Shown here one piece after another: positions 11,345 to 21,703 of a stretch of 64,000 nucleotides of DNA. This DNA comes from Stachybotrys elegans. Taxonomy: Eukaryota > Ascomycota > Sordariomycetes > Hypocreales > Stachybotryaceae. A program made the position numbers and the translations under genes. Under the pieces are notes generated by a model, which did no database searches, was not told the DNA's origin, and worked only from the letters and a program-made list of their open reading frames with translations. The stretch lies in assembly GCA_020746835.1 (NCBI GenBank), contig JAGPNK010000035.1, positions 1-64,000 on the forward strand, in the 5' to 3' direction. Position 1 is the first letter of the stretch; the number at the start of each line of letters is the position of its first letter.

Positions 11345-12344
11345 ATGTTCCAGCCGAGTTTCTTGAATACACCATCCGGCTCGACGAAACAACAGTCTTC
11401 GAGCAAGCAAGGCCTTCTGTCACCTTCAACAATCACGTCAGAAGGCCTTTTCCATGTGCACCAAGACCAGCGCAACCAGCCTTACTTTCAACAATATTGC
11501 AATGATCAGAACTTGTCACATGCTCGCCCAGTTTCTCCCACATCCCTTGCTCCTTCTAGCAACACCATTACTCCATGTAACAACGCAACTTTTCACTCAA
11601 TCAGTCCGCAATCTCATACCAGTAATGCAGCAGTTACCATGGCGCTTGTTACGCAGCCTTCCGTAACACAACCAGTCAGTGCCTTGGACACCCTATTCTA
11701 TCCAGGAGACGATATGATGCATTTTATGAGCCCGGAATTCGCACTGGACTTACCTCAATATTCCCTCGGTGTGGGTCAAACAAATCTAACTCGAGATTAT
11801 AACACTAATCATGACAGGTGCCTACTTCAACAAGCACAATCAGTTCTTGGACAGGCTTTAAGGAGTTGAATTACGAGAATACCTCTTTCACGCCATTTCC
11901 CATCCACGGCCTCGCCAATAAGATTGAGGTCTTCGTCAACAATCCTGCTATAAGCAGTGCTCAAGCCTTTCAAACAGATGTCCAACCATCACAAGAATCC
12001 AGAGTAACGACAGATAAGGAGCAACGACTGCAGCGCGTCTGTGATCGTTGCCATAAAAAAGTAATAACCTCTTATGTTCTGCTTTCACAGACCCAGGTGG
12101 CTAATATCCCATCCTATAGATTAGGTGCATGGGCAATAGAAACAATTGCAATACATGCTTCGTGGTCAAGGTGGAATGTGAGAACACTCGTCCAGTGCTG
12201 AATCAAGACTCTAAGGCGAGAAAGCTCGTGAAACGTCAGCGCGGGAGTAGAGCTCTCACCAAAGGGGATGAGGGGAGGGAGATGAGGACTAAACTCAAGA
12301 AGCTGGCTCCGCGAAATTTCATATGGCTTCATTCTAAGTTTTGA
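11345..12344 (+). CDS. Zn2Cys6-type protein with C-terminal finger, one residue short
   Basis: Exons 11345-11770, 11818-12060 and 12120-12344 are all phase 0 and give 297 residues. The first 200 residues are Ser/Thr/Gln/Asn-rich and disordered-looking. The finger straddles the second intron: CDRCHKK, then after splicing IRC, NCNTC and KVEC, so C-X2-C-X5-C-X6-C-X2-C-X6-C. The second spacing is one residue less than the usual six, next to an A6 run at the exon end (12055-12060). A strongly basic tail follows (KARKLVKRQRG). It is presumably nuclear and DNA-binding if the shortened finger still folds. Splice choice at 12119 is by eye; another acceptor could restore the spacing. Confidence 0.55.
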
Positions 12345-12956
12345 TAGCCCTTCAATCATACTATCTAGCTTTTTATAATCAATTATATAGAATAAGGAAC
12401 GTTTCCCCTTCCCGCACTCTTAAACAGTAAATTACGCATAGCCTTTTCCTTTTTGATTCTAATTGGAAGTAACTGGAGGCTCCAATTAACGCTATATTAG
12501 CTGCTCAGTGGCCCTTGTTTATCGTAGTGCCCCGAGATAAGCATAGCAGGTGCTAAGTCGCCGGCACTATAAAACAGAACCAGAATCAATCAATGAGTCA
12601 GTTGATAAGGATTGCAAGTTTTTCAGACCAATTCCATCATCTCTATAAATTGACTGAGAATCTAATCCTACAGACACTAACATCCTTTCTCTCCCTATAA
12701 CCCTAATGATGCGGTGGTTCAACTCCACGGGCCAAATGCTGAGTAAGCTGTCAACGCAACGCCATGCGAAGGCGAAATTGATGGAATTGAATTGATGACC
12801 AGCCTGGGGGTGACTGATTGGATTTGTATATATATACCAGAAGCGACTCTATTACAGTAAGCCTTTTCTATTCATAAAATACTTATTAAGTGTATAACCC
12901 TCTCACTAAACCGTTTTTTCATCAATTCCTCTGTTTCCGCCTTATGTCTCGTCTCA
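12345..12956. other. AT-rich intergenic interval
   Basis: I see no supported gene. The composition is AT-rich and the stretch before 12957 includes TATATATATACC near 12828. Confidence 0.4.
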
Positions 12957-14587
12957 TTGCAAGATCAAAGCGATTTCTCAAGCACTACGTTCTCGTTCAA
13001 GGGAGAAATAACAAGGTGCGCCTTATGCGCCACTGTTTTCACAGTTCTCGATCATGCTTTCCAGAATATTGGGGGGGCTCACGCCCACCATTTATCGGCA
13101 GTTCAGGTGAATACAAAACCTAAAGGAGATTGCTTTATCTTATCTATCCGGTATGAATTGGACTCAGGGGGGGATTCCGGTGAATTGGCAGTTTATCTTA
13201 ACGGTTCGTGACTTTTGCTTCAGGAATGGCTACCGTTAATCTAAACGTGGCAACAGGACCGGATATTCATACCTTCAAGCTTGCGAGCTACAAGCCAGTC
13301 CCCCTTGGAAGTCCCGAAGAGGTACTCAATATAGCAGCCAAACTTCAGTCCAACTGCGTAGAGAATCACGCTAGATGTGCGATGGTCACAACTCCCGAGA
13401 AGCTGCAGTTTCCCCTACGACTTATCGACGTTAGCCAGGACCCTCCACGACTGAAAGAATATCAACCTGAGCAAAATTACAACCATCCTAGCTACATTGC
13501 ACTCAGCCATCGCTGGGCATCCTCTCAGCCCCTCCAAACTCTGGACAACAACATAGGCAACTACCGCCTAGGCATACCACTACATCTCCTATCCCCAACC
13601 ATTCAAGATGCCATCAGGGTCTGCCAGCGTTTTGAAATCTCCTTTCTCTGGATTGATTCACTATGCATCATCCAGGGCAATGACAAGGACTGGGAAGAAC
13701 AGTCTAGCCAGATGTGGATGGTTTATGTCAATGCGAAGCTCGTCATTGCAGCGGCCAGAGATATGCCTGACGGGGAGGGCTTCTTAGGGCCACGCAAGCC
13801 ATTTACAGATGTACAGCCCACGGTCAATCGTTATATAAAAGGGCAGGCCGGTTTACCATTGGTGTACCGTCTTATTGAACCCCGTTATACCAACAGCTCA
13901 TCTATTCAGTCGAGAGGCTGGATACTCCAGGAGTCTCCTTCGGCCAAGCAATATCTCATCTTTGGCACATCTGAGGTTCATTGCCATTGTCGTTCAAGCT
14001 GCGAATGCGAATGCGGACTTGCCCGAGAAACCGCTGACCCAGAATGGAGATGGTTACAACCCGAGTCGTGCGGGCGTGAAAATCCACATGCAGAATGGAG
14101 GAATTCAGTCATACTTTGTTACTTCTTATGCAGCTTGACAAAGCCCGAGGATGTTCTGGTGGCAATTTCTGGAATTTCGAGGCAGTTTCGCGCCAGGTTC
14201 GGGGGCAACTATCTTGCAGGGCTCTGGCGGGATGATCTTTTATACGAACTCGCATGGAGCATCAAAACAACTTTAGCGTCCATCCGAAATTGCGATATGC
14301 CTAGCTGGACCTGGGCATCAGTAGTTGGTGGAACCATACCCGATTTTGCGAGTCTTCTTGGGACGACTATGATCACAACATTTGTGACTTTTGTCGATGC
14401 TTGGACCCGGTTGACCAATAATGACAACCCTTTCGGTCACATAACCGATGCTTCCATCACGCTCCAGGGTGTTGCAGTTAAAGTACGAGCGAAACTGGCA
14501 GCGAGGGGTACGAGTCTTTCCATTGGCTATTCTTGTTTGGACAACATTATCAACGTGTCAACCGTCCTAGCCTTTCTTTCTGAATAA
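12957..14587 (+). CDS. HET-domain protein, probably decayed at both ends
   Basis: HET proteins act in non-self recognition and programmed cell death between incompatible hyphae. The main frame 13208-14587 contains the HET signature in order: YIALSHRW, then IQDAIRVCQRFEISFLWIDSLCIIQ, the QMWMVYVNAKLVIAAA segment, and a degenerate RGWILQE. Upstream, 12957-13207 in another frame has an N-terminal CALCATVF motif common in this family; the two frames join near 13205, where only a roughly 20-bp gap (too short for an intron) separates them. No in-frame ATG starts the upstream part. The stop TAA at 14585 is followed in the same frame by 63 open codons. These features suggest a degraded gene, although the HET core itself is intact. 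Confidence 0.7.
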
Positions 14588-14735
14588 GGCCGAATGCGGA
14601 TCAGATTAGACAAGCGTCTAGTCTTCCAGCGGCCTCGTGATAACGAGCAAGATCTTACAGTCAGAAGAGCTAGGTATAATGAGACAGCAGGTATAGTAGA
14701 CCTCGATGAGGAGGGCGAGTTGTCTAATATTAACA

Positions 14736-15853
14736 GCTGCCACGTTGCCAAGTCAGAGTTTGCTTGCTGGTGTTGATAGATCGGTGTCTTCCCTAGGTTG
14801 CAGGAAAGTTCTAAGACCAGGAATGCTGGTTTCACTTTGTACTTGGACTTGAATATCTGGGCTGACGAAATTCGGTGCGATCACAGGCATTCTAAGGTTG
14901 GCGTAAAGACCGTTTTGAGCTCTTTGCGGCACGGCGAGCAATCCGCTCCCTCTTGCTGCGGGATCACCCGTTCCCAATACACCTTGCTAGATTCTTCGCA
15001 TTGTGTTCTTGCACCAGAAGCTATTTCTCTAAGGCGAAATTGACAATTTATGGTTTTATCACAAAGCATAATCACCAGGCAAATATGCTTGAGTAGGTAA
15101 GGCTTCCATGACCTTGATATTCTTGTACAGAAATCTTATGCCTCACCGGGAGTCACTTCACCAGTAGTCATCCTGTCTGGACAAGTGTGGCATAAGCGGC
15201 TGAGGTGGAGAAGGCAGGAATCCTCCCTCTGGCTGCAAATTTCTCTACCAAGGTGCCCTGCGGTGATAGCTCTACCTTGCCGTTCAAGTACATTCTCTCG
15301 AATGTTTTGTTTTCAAGTAGGAAGCAATCATCTGGATCTGGCCTGATTGGGTAGCTTGCTAAGGCCGCTGTTGCGATACCAGTATTTGATGCGACTGTGA
15401 GATATATATTATGGGGGATTTCCCATTTATATGCCCTAATAGAATATAGACCAGTAACTTTAAGAAGGCCCCCTCTAATAATAAAGATAATATTAGATTA
15501 ATAGATAATAATTAGTTAGAAAATTTAATTAAGAAAAGCTTAATACTTATAGCTACTGCTAATATTAAAGTTTTCTAGCTATCTATATACTACAATTAGC
15601 TAGAAGCTTCTATCACGATGCTGCTATGGCGTTGGACGCAATATATAAGAAGCCTTCTGCAATGTGGCTTCAGCGAGTAATGCAGTCGGGCCTGGATAAG
15701 ACATCGGCGAGTGATGCAGTCAGGCCTGTTGCAGAGATACGTGTTATCCTGAGACCTCATCGACAAGTGTATTTAGAGCACCGCGTAGGCGAATCCACAA
15801 TAGAAGCGTGCTGCCACTTTCCTATCCTTTAGGCTTCTGAAGCTAAGGAATAA
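14736..15853 (-). pseudogene. Degenerate copy of the CoA-transferase (SCOT) gene
   Basis: The minus strand is a diverged, broken copy of the intact gene at 16570-18259. Matching blocks include NGLYANL and PNFVSPDIQVQVQSE (near 14830-14910), a GTGDPAA block, the segment equal to 17510-17700, and the 5' part equal to 17950-18066 (15742-15853). Relative to the parent it lacks about 170 bp (parent 17330-17510) near 15010. About 340 bp of AT-rich, mostly unrelated DNA lies inside it at 15400-15738. Numerous indels and stops remove any coding capacity. It is probably a tandem duplication followed by decay. Confidence 0.85.
15400..15738. repeat. AT-rich insertion inside the SCOT pseudogene
   Basis: This block interrupts the alignment between the pseudogene and its parent. 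It is very AT-rich from 15400 to 15610 (TAATAATAAAGATAATATTAG and similar), then GC-normal with a near-repeat CAGTCGGGCCTG/CAGTCAGGCCTG 36 bp apart. No inverted termini or target duplication are clear. It could be a mutated transposon relic. Confidence 0.5.
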
Positions 15854-16569
15854 ATTTAGTATTTAAGAATACTAAAGAGATTATCTAACAGAAAAAAAGG
15901 CAATCTAATAAGTAGAAAAGAATAGCCTCTAATGGACTAAAGTATATGGGCTATCTATCTTCCTTCTGTTTTAAATCGATACACGCAGGCAGCCAACATT
16001 ACCAATGGTCCTGCCGAACATCTGAACAATGGAATTAGGGTTGGGAAAGCATTCTCCAACGTCATATGACCTCGTCAAGTTTGTCCGCGACTCGGCGATG
16101 TCAGTCTTGGTCAAGCCCAGACGTTGTATAGTCCGATGCCATGATCTCATCGAGAGATTCGGCCAGAGTCGCTCTATCCTGTACTGGTATCTCGGCGTAC
16201 AGTTTGGCAGTGTCTCGCATGCGCCCGTTCCAGTCAAGGCCACCATCGTCGAGGTCACCGATAAATAGAGCGGAAAAGACTATCAGTTGACTCGGTTATT
16301 TAAAGTTTGTTCCCTAATCACGGAAGCCAATGTGGTTGACGTGAACCACCTTGCCGTCGGGAAGATACCATACAAGATGCCGACAGGACCGCAGGCAAGA
16401 CAGAGTCAACCTCCAATAGTATGTAGGGTTGTTTAATGACCGGCTGATATACTATGGCAATCGTATAATATTATACATTCCGCATTTCCTTTTGGAACTC
16501 TGCCGCTTCCATTGGCATCTGGGCCTTAGATGCGCCTTCCTGCTATGAACCACTGTGGTTGAACAATTC
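15854..16569. other. Interval with an unrecognised coding relic
   Basis: On the minus strand 15971-16268 reads through two overlapping frames as protein-like sequence (DLDDGGLDWNGRMRDTAKLY, then CFPNPNSIVQMFGRTIGNVG), broken by a frame change near 16110. I do not recognise the family. The rest is AT-rich to 15960 and otherwise empty up to the 3' end of the SCOT gene. Confidence 0.35.
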
Positions 16570-18259
16570 CTACAACATCGGTTTTAGATTCTCTGCCACG
16601 GCAAATTTAGCACCAGTCTTGGCTTTGACCTCCTCAATATCAACACCATCCGCAATCTCTATGAGTGTCAACCCATGAGAAAAGTCGACATCGAAAACAC
16701 CCTATACATCAAATTAGCTCCAGTATATCAATATTGCTTCGGGTACTTTACCAGCTCAGTAATAATCCTCGAAACGCAAGCTTTACCGGTCAAAGGGAAA
16801 GCACACTGCTCCAAGATCTTCGGATTTCCTTTCTTATCGGTATGCTCCATTGTTACCACTACCTTGGTCTTGGAAGGATTGCTGACCAAATCCATAGCAC
16901 CACCAAATCCCTTGACTTTGCCAGGTAACATCCAATTCGCCAGATCACCCCGTGCACTAACTTGCATAGCCCCTAGAATCGTCAGGTCAATTTTTCCACT
17001 TCGAATCATGCCAAAGCTTTCTTCGGATCCAAAAACAGAGCCACCAGGTTGCAGAGTCACGGTTTCCTTGCCGGCGTTGATTAGATCGGCGTCTTCTTCC
17101 CCGGGTTGTGGGTAAGGCCCTAGACCAAGAATGCCGTTTTCGCTTTGTAACTGAACCTCGACATCTGGGCTGACGAAAGTCGGTGCGAGCATAGGCATGC
17201 CGATACCAAGATTGGCGTAAAGGCCGTTTTTGAGCTCTTTTGCGGCACGACGAACAATCCGCTCCCTCTTGGCTGCGGTATCACCAGTTCCCAAAATACC
17301 TCTTGCTAGGTTCTTCTCGGCGCTGGGGTCTTGAGCGTGAATGATCTTTTCAATGCCCTTCTCCGAGGTACTCTGAATGATGCGCTTGACATAAATTCCG
17401 GGTAAATGGACGCTCTCTGGTGGAATCTCACCCGGCTCAACAATATGCTCAGCCTCCACGATGGTTATATTCGCATTGCGTCCCATTGCACCATTGAAGT
17501 TATTCGCTGCAAGACGAAATTGACAGTTTCCTAGTTTGTCGGCTTTATATGCTTTCACGAAAGCATAATCACCAAGCAAACTATGCTCGAGTAGGTAGGG
17601 CTTGCCATTGAAGACCTTGATGTCCTTGGGAGTGTTGTAGGAATCTGGTGAGCCATCGGCTTTATGCCTCACTGGCAGTTCCCCTGTCTGGACAACGGTG
17701 GCATAGGCGGCTGGGGTGTAGAACGCAGGAATTCCTCTCCCTCCAGCTGCACATTTCTCTGCCAAGGTGCCCTGCGGTGTGAGTTCTAGCTCCACCTCGC
17801 CGTTCAAGTACATTCTCTCAAATGTCTTGTTTTCGCCGATATAGGAAGCAATCATCTTCTTGATCTGGCCTGATTTGAGTAGCTTCCCAAGGCCGCTATC
17901 TTCGGTGCCAGCGTTATTTGATGCAACCGTGAGATCCGTGATATCCTTGTTTGAGACCTCATCGATGAGTGTATCTGGGACACCACACAGGCCGAATCCA
18001 CCACAGAGAAGCGTGCTGCCGCTTTTCATATCCTTTAGGGCTTCTGAGGCTGAGGGATAAATTTTGTTGATCTCGCAGAATCTTGCTGACATGCTGAACG
18101 ACCTGGCGAAACCCGTACGTGACATCAGATACTATAGAAAGCATTAGTTGACATCAAACCAAAACAGCGTTCAAACAATCTAACCTTGGAAGCTCGTCCA
18201 TTTTGAGTGACCCTCCAAGCCGCGATGCGCAGCGAAGTGTTAAACATGTTGACAGGCAT
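16570..18259 (-). CDS. Succinyl-CoA:3-ketoacid CoA-transferase (SCOT), mitochondrial
   Basis: The enzyme transfers CoA from succinyl-CoA to acetoacetate in ketone-body and acetate metabolism. Three exons (18259-18185, 18131-16752, 16701-16570) join in phase to 528 residues, the usual eukaryotic SCOT length with alpha and beta parts fused. The first exon plus the start of the second ([19 protein letters not shown], then [13 protein letters not shown]) is an Arg/Ser-rich mitochondrial presequence. Family marks are the N-terminal [16 protein letters not shown] glycine loop, [11 protein letters not shown], and the catalytic glutamate in [13 protein letters not shown] (about residue 357). The last exon ends [11 protein letters not shown]. 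No defects are visible. A broken copy lies 700 bp away at 14736-15853. Confidence 0.93.
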
Positions 18260-18576
18260 ATCCTTCAGCTTTCTGGGGCTATACCACAAACTCGGGGTGA
18301 GGCTGATGGGGTGGCAAATGCACAATATACACAGCCTGGAACCTCGCTAGGGATGCTGTATGACTGGATAAATAAGAAGACTCGGCTGCCACATTTCCAC
18401 TGATTCATTAGCTGCTCAAAGAGGTTTCGTGTTTATTGACCCCTGGCAGTTACTTGATGTTTAGCTTCGGTAAGCTTGCTTCCTGGGAGAGTCGGCCGGA
18501 AAGTAGCCGCGGGACTTGTCCGAGACCCCATGGAGCTACGAGCATTTCCACCCCACAGCCGAATCTATGGCAAGCT
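18260..18576. other. SCOT upstream region up to the TIR element
   Basis: This is the presumed promoter of the SCOT gene. No other gene and no clear regulatory motif can be supported. Confidence 0.5.
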
Positions 18577-18600
18577 ATAGGGGTGACTGTTGCAAAACCC
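18577..18600 (+). repeat. Left terminal inverted repeat of the three-gene transposon
   Basis: The sequence ATAGGGGTGACTGTTGC followed by AAAACCC matches the reverse complement of 23734-23757 at 22 of 24 positions. Confidence 0.8.
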
Positions 18601-18838
18601 TCAAAACCGCTGCCAAGGTGCCGAATTGGGTTAGCGCCATAGTCCCTCGGCCCCGGAGTACATTGCGCTTTGTACCTCAGCTTGAATTTCCTACTTTTTG
18701 GGCGCCGTACGGAAGATCATGTCATAGCCGCGAGTCCGCACCGAGCAAGCAGAGTGCATTTCAAATTCTGTCAAAGCAAGAAACAGTAGCACGCGGTTTT
18801 CGGATCAAGACTGAAACAGCCCGATTTTTCTTATTCTA

Positions 18839-19681
18839 CTAGTCATAATCTTCCTCCTCATCCCCGTCCTCCTCGTCCGGTTGATTGAGCTGCTAAATTA
18901 GGAGTAAGTACTCGAAGTTGGATCTAATGACGTGGCTGTACTCACAATCCAGAGCCGAGCAGCCCTCGCGATGGTCTCCAGCGCTACAAGTTTCCTCTCC
19001 TCAAAACTTCCATCGGCCACTTCGCCAAATGATGCCAAGGCAGGTGCTGGCCGTGGAGTAGGAGGAGGAGCCGCACCACTGCCGCAAGCTCGTAGTTGTT
19101 GAGCTGCCCGCTGTGCGGCAGCGCGCCAGACCTCGCCCGGTTCTTCTTCCGCGCCATTGAGCTGTCGATTCAAGTCCCAAAAAGCACGTACAGCAGCACG
19201 AGCTTCAACAGGAACCTAGAGATACAACGGAGTAAGTACCCAGTCAGCTAACAGAGAGCAGATATGTCTCACCGGTCGACACGTGTGGCCGTTCTTTGCG
19301 CAATCCCAGCACGCAGCACCAGTATCTAATCAATGTGTCAGTGTACGACGTTTAAAGCTAGGGACATTCAATGATACTGTCTTGGGAAGCGCATTCATGG
19401 CCAGGGGCCTTGCTCGCGCGAGCGACACACTGCCGGCATGGGAAATGACGGACCGAGCCACGGGGAGGGACCTTCTTCGACTGTTTCTTCTTCTGCGCGG
19501 ATGGGCATGTTAGCTTCCCTGACTTCATATGAGGTCTTGCTAAACGTACGGTAATCTTGGCCGAGGGTTTGCGGATGCTCGGTTGGATCAATCTTCGTCT
19601 CTTCACCTCAGCGTTCCGGCCGAGAGAGTCCCCATCCGCGCCAGAAGTCTCGCCAACGACGTCAGAATCGACCGTAAGCAT
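18839..19681 (-). CDS. Six-cysteine, zinc-finger-like protein carried by the transposon
   Basis: Five exons (19681-19550, 19492-19378, 19325-19273, 19215-18946, 18892-18839) join in phase to 207 residues. All four introns have GT-AG ends of 52-57 bp. Basic residues lead to a cysteine core split over two exons: CRQCVARASKAPGHEC, then CWDCAKNGHTC. That is C-X2-C, C, C-X2-C-X6-C, reminiscent of a rearranged Zn2Cys6 finger. A helical Ala/Glu/Arg-rich half follows (VWRAAAQRAAQQLRACG), ending in a very acidic tail (DEEDGDEEEDYD). I do not know a named domain for it. Its place inside the inverted repeats, divergent from the transposase, suggests an accessory DNA-binding or regulatory role; that is inference. 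Confidence 0.75.
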
Positions 19682-19936
19682 GATGCTGTTGCTGACCACA
19701 AGCTTTTCCACGGACGAGATGGTTTAAAGGGGAAGGCGGAACGACCGTTGGAAGGGTTCTAGGGTTCTGTAAATACTGATTGGTCTACCCCTAGCTTCGT
19801 CGGGTTCTACCAATGAGTAAAGGGAGGCTAGGCCACTCCGGGCGAGTCACCGCTGCGGGCCAGTTGCCATGCCGCTGCGGACTAGTGCGCGTAACCACCC
19901 TGCATCGCCCCCCTTTCCCATTCTTCAGAACCTAGA

Positions 19937-21703
19937 ATGTCGCCCACCTCCTTTTGCGACTTCCCCGGTTCCGAAATGGCACGTCCTCGCAACTCAGTTG
20001 ATCAACACCGCGACTACATCACCCATCTCTACCTCAGCGGTATGTCGCGACGCAGGATTCAGTACAAGCTTCGGAAGCATCATCATGTCAGTGTCAATCT
20101 CAGCACAATCTCTCGCCGAATCGCGAGCTGGGATATCCCACGCCAACAAAGCCGAACCGAAGAAAGCCCAGAGCTAATAGAGGCTATCCGCGACCTGATA
20201 TTTCGCGTCGGGCTAAGTGAAAAGCAGACGTTGAGCGTCCTACAGAGACAGGGCTGGCCGATCACCAAAGAAGGCTTGAAGCGAATCAGGCTTCACCCAG
20301 ACCGCCGCTGGATCCGCAGGATCAATAGTGAAGAAGAACGTCTTGCGTTGCTAGAGAAGACAGAGCAAGTCATCATCGAAATGACACGACGATCCAATGC
20401 TATTTCTGGATATGGCAAAAGCCTTCTTCAGCCATACCTTCGTCAGCAAAAGCAACTCTGGGTACCAAGAGATCCTCTCTTTGCTATGTACAGAATCATG
20501 TTCCCGAACGAGGTCGAGATTCGAAAAAGGATGTTTCGGCGGAAAAAGGGGCAGTTCCTTGTGCCGGGGCCAAACTATCAGTGGTGCATTGACGGTCACG
20601 ACAAGCTAAAAGCCTACGGATTTGAGATATATGCCGCAATAGACGCCTACTCACGCAACATCATCTGGTTCTATGTCGGCCACTCTGCTACAACTGCTTT
20701 GAGCGTCCTGAAGCAGTACTTGACAGCGTGTGACGCCTATGGCTTCCGGCCATGGTATTTGCAGGCAGACAAAGGCAGCGAAACACCACTAATCGCAGCA
20801 GCCCATTGGAACTTTGCCTTGGCCGCAGATGGGCGTGTGGAATGGAATGGGCAGGTCTTCCAGCAAGGGAAGCGCCTAAAGGATTCCTACAAGGCAGCAC
20901 CGAGCACAAAGAATGTCAAGATTGAAAAGTGGTGGGAAAGCATGCTTCATGTCTCCTCTCGTCAGTGGGTGGACTACTTCGGTGAACTCGCCCGGGACGG
21001 GGACTTTGACGGTGATATGGTAGAAGATCAGATTGCCATATACGCCGTCTTTGAAGATGTTTTGCGACAAGAGCTCTTCGACTTCGTGGAGGCGTGGAAT
21101 CTCCATCGAATTCGTCTTCAGAAGAACCGTCCGCATGTAGTTCATGGCCAGCCTTGGATGAACTACCACTATCCCGATCCAGATAAGGCATGCAACTGGG
21201 GGATCCCCATTGATCGCTGCGTTCTCGACGAAATGCAGAGACCATTGGCTGATATCAATATCAGCACATGTTTAGAACCAGAGACAAAAGATTGGTGCCA
21301 CCGAGTTCTCGTCGAGATGGGTTACAATGATGCAGTCCTTGGGACTCATCAGGAGTCAGACAAGCTGCGGCCTTTCAAGCGTTTCTACATTGGCCTCCGA
21401 GATAGAATCATTCAGCATGTTGAAAGTGGCCGGCAGCCTGTACTTGCATATCGTAAAGCGCCAACGGGTGGCGTCGCCGAATATGTAAGCCATATGTTCT
21501 CTTTGGGATCAAACCAAGCTGACTGAATCTAGCAAGCATTATATGAGCGAGCAAATCAAGCTCGCCAAGATGAGCTTGGAGATGGGGAGCCAGCAGAGCA
21601 ACCACTTGTTGAATTGGGATATGAGGACGAAGAGGGAAACGATATAGAGGGCATCAGTGATGATGGGGAGGATAGCGACGTCTTAAATGGGGGACCCGAG
21701 TAG
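19937..21703 (+). CDS. Integrase-type DDE transposase
   Basis: Exons 19937-21484 and 21533-21703 join across a 48-bp intron to 572 residues; the ATG at 19976 (MARPRNSVDQHRDYI) is an equally good start. The N-terminal third is a helix-turn-helix (HRDYITHLYLSGMSRRRIQYKL, then VSVNLSTISRRIASWDI). The catalytic core has an RNase-H-like order: WCIDGHDKLKAYGFEIYAAI with the first Asp near residue 219, YLQADKGSETPL with the second near 277, and KIEKWWESML with the Glu near 330. The WxIDGxxKL...AIDAxSR form is that of the eukaryotic integrase-core transposases related to retroviral-type and IS3-type integrases (family knowledge), not Tc1, hAT or piggyBac. The C-terminus is acidic. The frame is intact, and its stop codon touches that of the gene opposite. 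Confidence 0.85.
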
